This document shows positions 16,126 to 25,603 of a stretch of DNA of 64,000 nucleotides, piece by piece. Source of the stretch: Gammaproteobacteria bacterium (GTDB lineage: Bacteria > Pseudomonadota > Gammaproteobacteria > JAABTG01); contig JAXHLS010000002.1 in the NCBI GenBank assembly GCA_034522055.1, positions 3,243,549-3,307,548 of the forward strand, read 5' to 3'. The position numbers and the translations under genes were made by a program. Each line of letters starts with the position of its first letter. The first letter of the stretch is position 1. The notes under the pieces are model-generated. The model was given only the letters and a program-made list of their open reading frames with translations. It was not told the origin of the DNA and searched no databases.

Positions 16126-19100
16126 ATGACCCGGCTGATGCTGTTGGCCGCCCGCTATCCGTGGCCGGTGCTGGTGCTCCTCGCGCTGCTGACCGGGTTG
16201 GCGGTGCTGCCGCTACCGCGGCTCACTGTGGACGTCTCCTCGCGGGCCCTGCTGCCGGCGGGCGGTGAGGCCCGGCAACTGCACGACGCGGTCCAGGCCC
16301 GCTACGGTGCGGCCGAGGGCATGGTCATCGTGCTCAGCGACGACGAGCTGCTGGCCACGGAGCGGCTGCAGGCCATCGCCAACGTCATCGACGACCTGGA
16401 GCGGTTGCCTTTCGTCGCCGCCACCCGCAGCCTGTTCTCGGTGCCCCACGTGCGGGTGGTGGACGACTTCGTTCACACCGAGCCCTACCTCGCGCAGTTG
16501 CCGCAGACCGCGCAAGGCCGTGACCGGCTGTTGCGGGCGGCGCGCTTCAACCCCATGGTGGTGGGCAGCCTGCTGTCCGCCGACGGCCGCACCCTGGCCA
16601 TCGACGTGGAGTTCGACGGCGATGCCGAGGCGGGGGACGCCGCCGTGGTGGCGGCGCTGGAGCGGGCCGTCGCGCCCCTGCGCGGCGTGGTGGACGAGAT
16701 CATCCAGGTGGGTGGCCCACGGGTGCGGGAGGCCATCAGCCAGCGCATCGCCGAGGACCAGCGCCGCATCATCCCGCTGTCGGTCGCGCTGCTGGTGGTG
16801 ACCCTGGCGCTGCTCTTGCGCAGCCCCGGTGGCGCTCTGCTGCCGCTCGCCACCGCGGGCCTCAGCGTGGTGTGGATCCTGGGCCTGATGGCGGCACTGG
16901 CCATCCCGTTGGGGGTGATGACCGCCATCGTGCCGGCGCTGCTGGTGGTCATCGGCTCCACCGAGGATATCCATCTTCTCACCGAGTACCGCGCCGGTCT
17001 CGCCGGCGGTGGCGGGCGGCCCGCGGCGGTGCGTCACATGGCCCGGCGCATGGGTGCCGCCGTCACCCTGACGGCGGTGACCACCTACGTGGGTTTCCTG
17101 TCCATCGCCCTCAACGATCTGCAGATGTTGCGAGAGTTCGGGCTGCTGGCCTCCACCGGCTTGCTGTTCAACTTCCTCATCACCGTCACCCTGGTGCCGG
17201 CGGTCCTGGCCGTCGTGGGGTCCCACCGTGGCTTCCCGGCTAGCGTCCGTGGTGGCGGCGACGGCGTGGCGCGGGTACTGACGGCCGTGGCCATGGGGCG
17301 CCGCGGCACGCTGTTGGTGGTGACCCTGCTGGTGGTGATGGTGTTCGCCTGGGGCGCCGGCGGCTTGCGCATCAACAACAACGCCCTGGACTTTCTGCCG
17401 GCGGGGGACCCGGTGGTGGCGGATACCCGCCTGGTGGAGGAGCGTCTCACCGGCACCGAGGCCTTTTCGGTGGTGGTGCGGGCGGGTATCTCCGATACTT
17501 TCCTCAAGGCCCGTTACCTGGAGTCCGTGCGCCGCCTGCAACGCCGCATCGACGCCCTGCCGGGTGTGGACCGTACCCTGTCCTTCGCCGATTACATGGC
17601 CCTGGTGAACACCGTCATGACCGAGGAGGAGGGTGACCAGCTGTACCTGCCGGAAGCCGACGACCTGCTTCGGGAGTACAGTCTGTTCCTGCGCCGCGAG
17701 CATGTGCGGCCCTACGTCTCCGCCGACTTCAGCGAGACCCGCATCGTGGTGCGCCACCACGTTCGTGCCAGCGCCGAGCTGGTCGGCCTGCTGGAAGGCA
17801 TTCGCGACATCGCCGGGGAGGAGCTGGAGAGCGGGCTCACGCTCCATCTCACCGGGACCTCGGTGCTGTCGGCCGAGGCCGCCCGCGGCATGGCCGTGGG
17901 CCAGGCCCAGTCCCTGGCCCTGATGGCGGCCATGATCTTCGGCGTGGTGGCGGTGCTGTTCTGGAACCCGTGGGCGGGGGTGGTGGCGGTGGTCCCCAAC
18001 GCCGTGCCCATCGTGGTGCTGTTCGGGGTCATGGGCTTTGCCGGCATTCCCCTGGACAACGGCACCGCCATGGTGGCGGCCATCGCCCTCGGTGTGTGCG
18101 TGGACGATACTCTGCATTTCCTGGTGCGTTACCACGAGAACAGCCACGCCGGCGCCCGCGAGGAGTCGGCGCTGGCGGCCACCATCCGCGACGAGCTCGG
18201 TCCCATCGTCGCCACCTCGGTGGCCCTGGCCCTGGGCTTCGCCGTACTCGCCCTGTCGGGCTTTCCACCGCTGGTGCGCTTCGGGCTGCTGGCGGCCATG
18301 GTGATGGTGCTGGCGCTCATCGCCACCTTCCTGGTGGCACCGGCGATGCTGGCCAGTGTCCGGCTCATCACCCTGTGGGAGATGCTGTCCCTGCAGCTGC
18401 GCTCGGAGGTGATCTGCCGCTGTGCCCTGTTCCGAGGCTTGAAGCCCCGTCAGATCAAGCAGGCGGTGCTGCTCGGCGGTATCGAGGCGCATCCCGCCGG
18501 CAGCCGGGTGGTGAGCCAGGGTGCTGCCGACCGGCGCATGTTCGTGGTCCTGGAAGGGTGCGTGGACGTATGGAAGTGGCGGGCCGACGGCACCCGCGAC
18601 CTGCTGAGCGTGCTGGGTCCCGGCGAGGTGTTCGGCGAGATCGCCCTGGTGTCCAGCGCGCCGCGCACCGCCGACGTCATCGCCGTGGAGCCGGCTCGGC
18701 TGCTGGCCCTCGACTGGCAGGGCCTGGAGCGGGTGGCGCGGCGCAACGCCCCGCTGGCCGCCAGGCTGTTTCGCAATCTGAGCGACATCCTCGCCCGGCG
18801 CCTCGCCCACAGCGAAGAGCAGAGGACCCTGATCCGGGACCTGCCCACCGGGGCCTTCTCCATGGCCTATTTCAAGGCCCACCTCGGCCTCGAGGTGGAA
18901 AAGGTGCGGCGCTATGCCGAGCCCCTGACGCTGCTGGCCTTCGACGTGCTGGCGGGCGACGAAGAAGCGGCGGACAGCCCGGCTATCGAGGAGGTGGTGC
19001 TCAAGGTCATCGCCGACTACGTGCGTGAGGCCACCCGTACCGTGGACCTGTTCGCCCGCTGCGGTGGCAACCGCTTCATCCTCATGCTGAGTCGCACGCC

Positions 19101-19266
19101 GCTGGCGGGGGCGGAACTCATCGTCGAGCGCCTGCAGGCCCGGGTGGTCACCCTTCCGGGCTACTCGTTACGCACCGCCGTGGTGCCCTATGACGACGGT
19201 GACGATCCCGAGGCGGTGTTGGAGCGGGTCGCCGCTGCGCTTGGCGAGCCGGCGGCGGGCGCGTGA
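16126..19266 (+). CDS. RND/MMPL transporter fused to cyclic-nucleotide-binding and degenerate GGDEF domains
   Basis: 1046 residues; ATG 16126 has AGGAGG 9 bases upstream. Residues 1-760 form an RND exporter of the MMPL/HpnN type, with two copies of the 5-helix bundle. Residues about 770-890 are a cNMP-binding domain with an intact phosphate-binding cassette (FGEIALVSSAPRTADV). Residues about 905-1046 resemble a GGDEF domain, but the signature is GGNRF, so cyclase activity is improbable. The domain order suggests export gated by cAMP or cGMP. It is divergent from the kinase gene across a 166-base region. Its last 140 codons are duplicated at 25182-25603. Confidence 0.87.
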   Translation: MTRLMLLAARYPWPVLVLLALLTGLAVLPLPRLTVDVSSRALLPAGGEARQLHDAVQARYGAAEGMVIVLSDDELLATERLQAIANVIDDLERLPFVAATRSLFSVPHVRVVDDFVHTEPYLAQLPQTAQGRDRLLRAARFNPMVVGSLLSADGRTLAIDVEFDGDAEAGDAAVVAALERAVAPLRGVVDEIIQVGGPRVREAISQRIAEDQRRIIPLSVALLVVTLALLLRSPGGALLPLATAGLSVVWILGLMAALAIPLGVMTAIVPALLVVIGSTEDIHLLTEYRAGLAGGGGRPAAVRHMARRMGAAVTLTAVTTYVGFLSIALNDLQMLREFGLLASTGLLFNFLITVTLVPAVLAVVGSHRGFPASVRGGGDGVARVLTAVAMGRRGTLLVVTLLVVMVFAWGAGGLRINNNALDFLPAGDPVVADTRLVEERLTGTEAFSVVVRAGISDTFLKARYLESVRRLQRRIDALPGVDRTLSFADYMALVNTVMTEEEGDQLYLPEADDLLREYSLFLRREHVRPYVSADFSETRIVVRHHVRASAELVGLLEGIRDIAGEELESGLTLHLTGTSVLSAEAARGMAVGQAQSLALMAAMIFGVVAVLFWNPWAGVVAVVPNAVPIVVLFGVMGFAGIPLDNGTAMVAAIALGVCVDDTLHFLVRYHENSHAGAREESALAATIRDELGPIVATSVALALGFAVLALSGFPPLVRFGLLAAMVMVLALIATFLVAPAMLASVRLITLWEMLSLQLRSEVICRCALFRGLKPRQIKQAVLLGGIEAHPAGSRVVSQGAADRRMFVVLEGCVDVWKWRADGTRDLLSVLGPGEVFGEIALVSSAPRTADVIAVEPARLLALDWQGLERVARRNAPLAARLFRNLSDILARRLAHSEEQRTLIRDLPTGAFSMAYFKAHLGLEVEKVRRYAEPLTLLAFDVLAGDEEAADSPAIEEVVLKVIADYVREATRTVDLFARCGGNRFILMLSRTPLAGAELIVERLQARVVTLPGYSLRTAVVPYDDGDDPEAVLERVAAALGEPAAGA

Positions 19267-19476
19267 AGGAAGTCCGGTCAGCAGCTGCCGTCGGTCTTCA
19301 CCCATTTGCCGAAGCTGCACTCGTAGCCGGTGCCGCCGTCGCATACCCGGTCGCCTTCGGCGAAGTCCTGGTCGTTCCAGGCGCAGGTCCGGTCGCTGCC
19401 ATCGAGCATCACGGTGGAGTCCTCGTCGGCGGGAATGGCGATGGGCGAGTTGCGCTTGCCCGGATCCATTGGGTCA
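18845..19476. repeat. 632-bp direct repeat, left copy (flank of island 2)
   Basis: Identical to 25182-25813 except for roughly ten substitutions and no indel (constant offset 6337). It covers the 3' end of the RND-cNMP-GGDEF gene and the 3' part of the small Cys-containing gene that converges on it. The boundaries are abrupt: CCACCGGGG on the left and GGGTCA on the right. Confidence 0.95.
19278..19476 (-). pseudogene. 5'-truncated duplicate of small Cys-containing protein gene
   Basis: Matches the intact 72-residue gene at 25615-25833 except for the first 9 codons, which are replaced by island sequence. An internal ATG at 19469 (MDPGKRNSPIAIP) would still give a 63-residue product without a good ribosome site. 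All four Cys (CAWNDQDF, VCDG, ECSFGKW, C-terminal GSC) remain. Confidence 0.75.
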
Positions 19477-19708
19477 CGATTATCTTTCTCTGCATCTACC
19501 CGATTCCGGCTCTTTTGTCACCGGTTGCTTGCCGCCGCCCGCTTGCTGACTCAACGACTGATTTGCCTGGCAATCAATCCTTCGCCAGTTCGACCGGATG
19601 GCGCACTCTCCGAGCGCCTGCTGGATACGACACAGACAATCGAGGTCGGCATGAAATAGGACGGATGGCCCGCCGTTACGGGATGGTTCGGGACGCAGAG
19701 GTGGACTG
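19477..19708. other. left end of island 2, no gene recognised
   Basis: 232 bases downstream of the outer-membrane gene (which ends at 19709 on the minus strand). No gene, transposase or tRNA was recognised. Its GC content is visibly lower than that of the flanking chromosome. Confidence 0.4.
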
Positions 19709-21076
19709 CTACTGGGCAAAGTTGTAGCGGATGGCCGCATACAGGTTGGTGTCGTCCTGAAACTGACCGAAGAAGGTGTGCTTCTCGTCGCCGAAGAACC
19801 AGTTGGCACCGCCCTCCAGGGTCCAGTGGTCGTCCACGGAAAAGGTCGCGCTCGGCCTAACATAGCCGTCGTCATCCGACGGTGAATAAAACACAAACAA
19901 TGACAGACGCAGGTTCTGATCCAGCTCCAGCCGGGTCAGGCGTGTGGTCAGCATATGCCGGCTGCGGTCCTGCGACGGGTTGTCCGGGGGCAGACTGTCG
20001 CGATAGTCGCCGTAGTCCTGCATGCGTTCCAGGTAATACTGCAGGCCGAGCGTCAGGTCGCGGGCCAGTTCCTGACGATATCCGGCGAGAACACGGAGTT
20101 CGCTGTTGCGTATGCCAGGATCGTCGCCGTCGCGGTCGTCTCTGGAGTCGTAGTACCCGATCTCGAGATTGCCGATCCCGGCGGCCAGCGGCCCCTCTAC
20201 GCTGGCACCGACCACCGAAAGCGCGGGGAAGATGCCGTCGCCGTTGGTCAGATCGAAACCTGCCGGGCTTTTCCAGTAACCGCGGTAACCATAAACCGCG
20301 AACTGATAACCGAACAGTTGACGGTGCAGGCGCAGCGCGAACTCATCATCATGCCACCATTGGTCCGGGACGTCGGTGTGCAGATTATCATCTTCACCCA
20401 CCAGGCGATTCTCTAACGGATTGAAAAAAGACAGCCGATCACCGTCAATATAGCGGTCCGGCTCGAAGCGCGGTGTGTAGACCAGATCGAGGTTGGCAAA
20501 GTCCGAGAACAGCGCCAGCTTCACCGAGGTAGAGGGGGCCTTGAGGTATTCCACATCGCGACCGATCAGGAACGATACCCAATCCTTGGGAAACAGATCG
20601 TTGACAAATATGAGATCGCCGGTCCCCCAGGTCAGTATCTGGCGGCCGGCCTTGATATCGGCCTGCTTAATCACGCGGAAGGCCAGGCTGGCCTCGCGCA
20701 GATCGACATAGCCCTCGCCGTCCGCTTGATCCAGGCCATGCTGGTCCTGGTCCTGCACAGCGTCGAGCAGAAAGTCCGTGGTCAGTCTCGCGGTCACCCG
20801 CTCGTCGGCATGCTCCAGGCGCAGCTGCAGGCGGGTCTCGCCGAGAGTCGCCTGGTTTTGGTTCGGATCGTCCTGGGTGCGTATGCCGGACCGCCCCTCC
20901 CAAAAGCCCGCCAGCGTTAGATCGCGCGACAGCGCCGAATCCGTCTCGTCCACGGCGCTGTCGGCCGCAGGCGGCGACGTACCCAGCCCACCCAGACCCT
21001 TGGGCAGCGCCGGGGCCGCACCCCAGGCGCCGCTGCAGACCAGGGCGAACGCAATGCCTAGGCAGCGGACGATCAC
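19709..21076 (-). CDS. outer-membrane beta-barrel protein of RND operon (DUF1302-like)
   Basis: 455 residues with an N-terminal signal peptide (IAFALVCSGAWGAAPALP). The rest alternates polar and hydrophobic residues in repeated beta strands (RLQLRLEHADERVTARLTTD, LRLHRQLFGYQFAVYGYRG, LTLGLQYYLERMQ) and ends in the aromatic-rich NLYAAIRYNFAQ, compatible with BAM insertion. It is third in the minus-strand operon, after an RND exporter and a LolA-like protein. This trio recurs in proteobacteria and probably moves a lipid or other hydrophobic substrate to the outer membrane (inference). Start ATG overlaps the preceding stop. Confidence 0.75.
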   Translation of the reverse strand: MIVRCLGIAFALVCSGAWGAAPALPKGLGGLGTSPPAADSAVDETDSALSRDLTLAGFWEGRSGIRTQDDPNQNQATLGETRLQLRLEHADERVTARLTTDFLLDAVQDQDQHGLDQADGEGYVDLREASLAFRVIKQADIKAGRQILTWGTGDLIFVNDLFPKDWVSFLIGRDVEYLKAPSTSVKLALFSDFANLDLVYTPRFEPDRYIDGDRLSFFNPLENRLVGEDDNLHTDVPDQWWHDDEFALRLHRQLFGYQFAVYGYRGYWKSPAGFDLTNGDGIFPALSVVGASVEGPLAAGIGNLEIGYYDSRDDRDGDDPGIRNSELRVLAGYRQELARDLTLGLQYYLERMQDYGDYRDSLPPDNPSQDRSRHMLTTRLTRLELDQNLRLSLFVFYSPSDDDGYVRPSATFSVDDHWTLEGGANWFFGDEKHTFFGQFQDDTNLYAAIRYNFAQ

Positions 21077-21882
21077 TTCAGATAGCTCACCGGGAGATGA
21101 CGCAGGTATCGCTCGGAGAAGATTTCCTCGGGCAGACCGAGATCGTAGGCGACCCGGTCGAAGGCCAACACCGTCTCACCGCCATCGCGCAGATCTTTCA
21201 TACGCGATTTCATCACCGTCGGGTGTCCCTGGATCGTGGCTACCTCGAGGACCTCGTATTCCCGATACTTGCGGTCCTGCGCGTCGAAGTATTCGACCCG
21301 CACCGGAACGAAGCTTTCGCGGTGGATCCACATGGTGAAGCGAGCGAAGTCGACCTGTTCGGGCTGCTTGGGCGCACTGTCCAGGACATAGTAATCGTCA
21401 GTGGTCGTGGTCAGCCTGTGACGGTCTTTGTTGATGCTGCGGCCGGAGATATCTTCGTAGTAGAAATCCGAGCCCAGAAAACTGGTGCGCTGGTCGCCGG
21501 CCGCGATGCGTTTGACTAGGTCCAGCGCGGGCAGATAGAGCCAGCGGTCGTCATCGCGCTCAGGATTCTTCCATACCATGAAGACGGTGTTCTTTACATC
21601 CGCCGGATACTTGATGTAGACGAAGTATTTCTGCTGCGCGGTGTCCTCACCCGCGTTCTCGTCCTGATCCCGGCGCAGGATCAGGAAGCGGCGGTTACGC
21701 ACGCGATCCTGGCCGTCGGTGATGGTCATGGTCACACGCGCCTTTCCATCGTCCCCTTGATAATAGGCCACCTGCTCGGTGCGTTGCACGATCTCCTCCA
21801 CCGTCAGGCCGTCAGCCAGCGCGCCGCCGCCGACCATGAGCAGCGCCAGCACGCCCAAGCCTCCAAAGCTTTTCATTCGCAT
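21073..21882 (-). CDS. outer membrane lipoprotein-sorting (LolA-like) periplasmic protein
   Basis: About 270 residues; signal peptide MKSFGGLGVLALLMVGGGALA, then a LolA/LolB-like fold (VEEIVQRTEQVAYYQGDDGKARVTM, KYFVYIKYPADVKNTVFMVW, LGSDFYYEDISGR, YDAQDRKYREYEV-type strand). The family is annotated as outer membrane lipoprotein-sorting protein and accompanies MMPL/RND exporters. ATG 21882 was chosen. GTG 21891 is an alternative that is better spaced to AAGGAG. The stop overlaps the next gene by 4 bases, and the preceding RND stop is 10 bases away, so the three genes are one operon. Confidence 0.8.
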   Translation of the reverse strand: MRMKSFGGLGVLALLMVGGGALADGLTVEEIVQRTEQVAYYQGDDGKARVTMTITDGQDRVRNRRFLILRRDQDENAGEDTAQQKYFVYIKYPADVKNTVFMVWKNPERDDDRWLYLPALDLVKRIAAGDQRTSFLGSDFYYEDISGRSINKDRHRLTTTTDDYYVLDSAPKQPEQVDFARFTMWIHRESFVPVRVEYFDAQDRKYREYEVLEVATIQGHPTVMKSRMKDLRDGGETVLAFDRVAYDLGLPEEIFSERYLRHLPVSYLK

Positions 21883-21892
21883 ACCGTTCACA

Positions 21893-24796
21893 TTACTGCT
21901 CCTTACTGCTTTCGTTATCGCCGGACCCAAGCGCAGCATCTGCTTGCACGACCTGCCTGCGCCGGTGCGCCAACGGCTGGCACAACAGGCCGGCGCCGAT
22001 CAGCGCGGCCAGTAGTGTCCACCCGAGGGTATGCAGCGAGACACCGGCGAACTGATTCAGATTCAACAGCACGATGCCCACCAGCGCCAGCGACAATAGC
22101 GTGCAGGTCAAATAGTTGCAGGTCATGCGGCAACCCTCGCTGCGTGGAAACAACCAGGGCTCCAGCACCCGGATCAGTGCCGGCAGCAGTACCAAGGTGG
22201 CGGCGCCCGAGGCGATCAGGATCGCAGCGATCAACGCACCGACCGTCTGATAGGGTACCAGCGGCGCCAGCAGCAGCGGCAGAAAACCCAGCGAGACCAC
22301 CAGGCCGTTGCGGGTTATCGCGCGCGCCGGCGCGCCGAATACCGGTCCGGCCGCCACTTTCCAGGAACCCCGCTCGGTCGCCAGTATTCGTGCGCGTACC
22401 AGGAAGTGGATCGCGAAGTCGACCGCGAGGCCGAGCGAAAGCGATGACAGCACCGCCACCGGCATGTCGTAGTCCTTTCCGATCAGGCCGATGATGCCGT
22501 AGATGGAGCCGATCGTCATGGTGAGAGGGATCATCGACAACAGCGCCCAAAGGCCCGAGCGTAGCATCACCAGCATCATCAGAAACACGATCAGAAAGCT
22601 GCCGAGAAAGGCGTGCAGCATGCCGGTGACCATGCGTTCCTGCCAAACCATGTTGATATAAGTGAGACCATACCAGCGGGCCTCTAACTCCACCGGCGGT
22701 GGATGCGCAGCCAGGTAGCGGTCGACGCTGTCCACCACGCGCGTCATGTCCAGATTGTCGCCACTGGTCATCTGTACCCAGATGCTGGCGCGACGAAAAT
22801 CTGGGGTGACGAAATGCCAGAGATCCTGCGGTCGGTGACTGTTCTGGAATACCAGCAGGGTCTGGGCGACCGCTGTGGCCGAATCAGGGATACGAAACTG
22901 CGCCGTCTCGCTGAGCAGCAGTTCACGGTGCACCGTCTTGACGATATCCACCATCGAGTTGGTTTTGCCGACGCTGCCGGTGGCCGCCAGCGCATCCTGC
23001 AGACCCGCCAGATAGGCCAGTACCTCGGGCTGCTTGAACACCTGCAGACGCAGGCGCTCGGCAGCGACAAACTCCGCTGCCTGTTCCCATGCGTCGCCCA
23101 TCGCACCCCGTGCCGCCACCAGCCGCCCCTGTACCAACTCACCGAGCGCGGCCAGTGCCTCGCTGTCGTTTCTACCGGCACGCGCAAGGCCGATGGCCTC
23201 GCGCTGCAAATCGGTCAACACCTGCTGTTCTGGACCAGACGTCGCCTGTTCTTTCCCCCATTCCGCAAGGCGTTCAAGTATGTTGCTGCCGTCGTTGGGC
23301 TTCAGGCTCAGGTAGGCCATATAGGTGCCGCCGAAGTGTTCATTGAGCACCGCGTCAGCGATTCGAATCTCATGTGACTCCGCGAACCAGCGGATGGGAT
23401 TGTCATTGATGACGATGCGCGTAATGCCATAGACGGAAATGGCGCTGCCGACCACGGTGAGCAGCAGGATGGGCTTGGCCCAGCGGAAGGTCTGGTTACC
23501 GAGCCAGTGCAGTAGGCGCGCCATCAGGGGATTGCGCGACGAGCCACCCGGACCGCCCGGCATGCCGAACCCCTGCAGAGAGGCCTCCGGCATGCGCATG
23601 ATGTAGGCGGGGATGAAGGTGATGGTGAGCAGCCAGGCCAACATGACGCCGAAGGCCACGAACAGGCCGAACACCTGGACCGGCGGGATGGGTGCGAGCG
23701 CCAAGGAGGCGAAACCGGCCGCGGTCGTGAGGGAGGTGTAGAGCATCGGTTTGAAGAGATCGCGCATGACCCGCTCGATGGTCGTGCGCCGGTCGTTGGT
23801 TTCCTGATAGCGGTCGAAGAACTGCGACAGGATGTGCACCGAGTCCAGCACCGCGATCGGCATAATGAAGATTGGGATCATGGAACTCATGATATGGACG
23901 GTGTGGCCGGTCACGATCAACAGGCCCATGGTGCAGATCACCGATACCATCGCGATGATCATCGGCGATACCACAAGGGACAGCTTGCGGAAGAAGAACC
24001 ACATCAGCAGGAAGATGATTAGCATCGACAACGGCGCGGAGATGGCCATCTGGATGAACATTTCGACCCCGAAGTTGTCCTCTGCGACCGGCAGTCCGGT
24101 GATGAAGTAACGCTCGTCACCCTCGAACTCGGCGATACGATCACGCAGCTGCGTATAGGTGCGGTAGGTCAGGTGTTTGCTGTTGAGCGGCAGATACAGG
24201 CTCAGGGCCTTGCCATCCTCCGACACCACCGTGCCCTTAAGAAAGGGGATTTTCAACGCCCGATCGCGTACCACCGCCGCCTCTTGCTGGGTGGTCGGTG
24301 GTGCGGGCATCAGCCAGTCGAAGCGAACGGTACCAAGCCCGTCTTGCTCTATGTTGTCCAGCGTCGATGGAGCGAGGATCTCAGACTCGATCACGCCGCC
24401 CATACCATCGGGCGCCGCATCGTCCGGCCAGCGCAGGGTCTTCGCAAACTCGGTCAGAGCATACACATTGCCCAGGGTCTGCGGATTGAATACGCCGGCG
24501 GGATGCGTGTCGTTCACCACACCGACGACCACCATGTCGTAAATGGAGAATTCGCGCTTCATCCGATTATGGAATACTCGCACTGCCTCGTCCTGAGACA
24601 GCATGTTCTCCGGATCGGTATCCACCTTCAGCGCGGCCAACGGAAAGAACATCTGAGGCCAGATACTGGGTAGTGCCGCCAGAAGCGCCAGGACGAGCGT
24701 AAGCAGCGTAGTTATCCGGATCACCCATCCAGGGTGGCCGAGCGAAAATCGAATGATCGGTTGAGTCGGCTGGTCGCTCGCTTCGACGCGCTTCAT
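21893..24796 (-). CDS. RND superfamily exporter (MMPL type)
   Basis: 967 residues with the two-fold RND topology. There are two large periplasmic loops and two five-helix bundles, the first around SMLIIFLLMWFFFRKLSLVV to FIPAYIMRMP, the second around LGSFLIVFLMMLVMLRSGLW to LPALIRVLEPWLF. A pair of C-terminal extra helices follows. Motif residues such as LGLAVDFAIHFLVRAR match the proton-relay helix of the family. It is the first gene of the minus-strand operon that makes up island 2. Its codon use is somewhat less GC-rich than the flanking genes, in line with transfer. Substrate unknown. Confidence 0.88.
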   Translation of the reverse strand: MKRVEASDQPTQPIIRFSLGHPGWVIRITTLLTLVLALLAALPSIWPQMFFPLAALKVDTDPENMLSQDEAVRVFHNRMKREFSIYDMVVVGVVNDTHPAGVFNPQTLGNVYALTEFAKTLRWPDDAAPDGMGGVIESEILAPSTLDNIEQDGLGTVRFDWLMPAPPTTQQEAAVVRDRALKIPFLKGTVVSEDGKALSLYLPLNSKHLTYRTYTQLRDRIAEFEGDERYFITGLPVAEDNFGVEMFIQMAISAPLSMLIIFLLMWFFFRKLSLVVSPMIIAMVSVICTMGLLIVTGHTVHIMSSMIPIFIMPIAVLDSVHILSQFFDRYQETNDRRTTIERVMRDLFKPMLYTSLTTAAGFASLALAPIPPVQVFGLFVAFGVMLAWLLTITFIPAYIMRMPEASLQGFGMPGGPGGSSRNPLMARLLHWLGNQTFRWAKPILLLTVVGSAISVYGITRIVINDNPIRWFAESHEIRIADAVLNEHFGGTYMAYLSLKPNDGSNILERLAEWGKEQATSGPEQQVLTDLQREAIGLARAGRNDSEALAALGELVQGRLVAARGAMGDAWEQAAEFVAAERLRLQVFKQPEVLAYLAGLQDALAATGSVGKTNSMVDIVKTVHRELLLSETAQFRIPDSATAVAQTLLVFQNSHRPQDLWHFVTPDFRRASIWVQMTSGDNLDMTRVVDSVDRYLAAHPPPVELEARWYGLTYINMVWQERMVTGMLHAFLGSFLIVFLMMLVMLRSGLWALLSMIPLTMTIGSIYGIIGLIGKDYDMPVAVLSSLSLGLAVDFAIHFLVRARILATERGSWKVAAGPVFGAPARAITRNGLVVSLGFLPLLLAPLVPYQTVGALIAAILIASGAATLVLLPALIRVLEPWLFPRSEGCRMTCNYLTCTLLSLALVGIVLLNLNQFAGVSLHTLGWTLLAALIGAGLLCQPLAHRRRQVVQADAALGSGDNESSKEQ

Positions 24797-25181
24797 GCCC
24801 TTGGCCCCCCGCAGGCCGATACCGGCTTGTTGGCTGTTCCCTAGCTCGACCGTAAGTCAGCGTCGGCCGGAGCCCTCTTGAATGCATGCAGTAAGACTGC
24901 ACAAAGGCCAAAATAGTATGGCTTGTATTTGGAGACGAGCACAAGCACGATATCTGCCGGCTTTTAGCCGTTATTTGAGTCAGAATACGTGCTGGGGAAA
25001 GAAAAAACCCTTCAAACGAGTTGATCATTGCCCAAGGGAGTTGTGTCCTGCTTTTCAACCAAGAAACTTAACGTGAAAGTCGGGAAACGCTTGAGCGTTG
25101 GTTCTATCGCACAGAAACGGCACAGAAACGGCACAGAAAAGGGGGACAGCAGCGGCTTGGCAATGCCGCACGTTCTACCTA
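24797..25181. other. right end of island 2: promoter region and short tandem repeat
   Basis: 385 bases upstream of the RND operon, AT-richer than the surroundings; it should contain the operon promoter, though no box pair was fixed. At 25110-25140 the unit CACAGAAACGG is present twice and followed by a third partial copy (CACAGAAAA) leading into GGGGGACAGC. The open frame that runs from here into the duplicated GGDEF sequence is a chimera and not a gene. Confidence 0.5.
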
Positions 25182-25603
25182 CCACCGGGGCCTTCTCCAT
25201 GGCCTATTTCAAGGCCCACCTCGGCCTCGAGGTGGAAAAGGTGCGGCGCTATGCCGAGCCCCTGACGCTGCTGGCCTTCGACGTGCTGGCGGGCGACGAA
25301 GAAGCGGCGGACAGCCCGGCTATCGAGGAGGTGGTGCTCAAGGTCATCGCCGACTACGTGCGTGAGGCCACCCGTACCGTGGACCTGTTCGCCCGCTGCG
25401 GTGGCAACCGCTTCATCCTCATGCTGAGTCGCACGCCGCTGGCGGGGGCGGAACTCATCGTCGAGCGCCTGCAGGCCCGGGTGGTCACCCTCCCGGGCTA
25501 CTCGTTACGCACCGCCGTGGTGCCCTATGACGACGGTGACGATCCCGAGGCGGTGTTGGAGCGGGTTGCCGCTGCGCTTGGCGAGCCGGCGGCGGGCGCG
25601 TGA
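25182..25603 (+). pseudogene. 3' fragment (GGDEF-like domain) of the RND-cNMP gene, duplicate
   Basis: Repeats codons about 907-1046 of the gene at 16126-19266 with only two synonymous changes, ending at the same stop. The 5' portion is absent and the upstream frame is unrelated island sequence. It is part of the right copy of the 632-bp repeat. Confidence 0.88.

Noticed and set aside
16213..18882. 889-codon open frame on the minus strand opposite the RND-cNMP gene
   Set aside because: GC-rich antisense shadow: His/Gln/Gly-rich nonsense composition, while the plus strand carries clear MMPL and cNMP domains.
25138..25181. Possible start of a REP-associated (RAYT) transposase at the island 2 right edge
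   Set aside because: AAAAGGGGGACAG and the following ATGCCGCAC recall the leader of such genes, but only 8 codons exist before the duplication begins; too little to call.
25028..25603. 191-codon plus-strand frame joining island sequence to a GGDEF-like domain
   Set aside because: Chimera at the duplication junction; the upstream 50 codons resemble nothing and the remainder is a truncated copy of the RND-cNMP gene.
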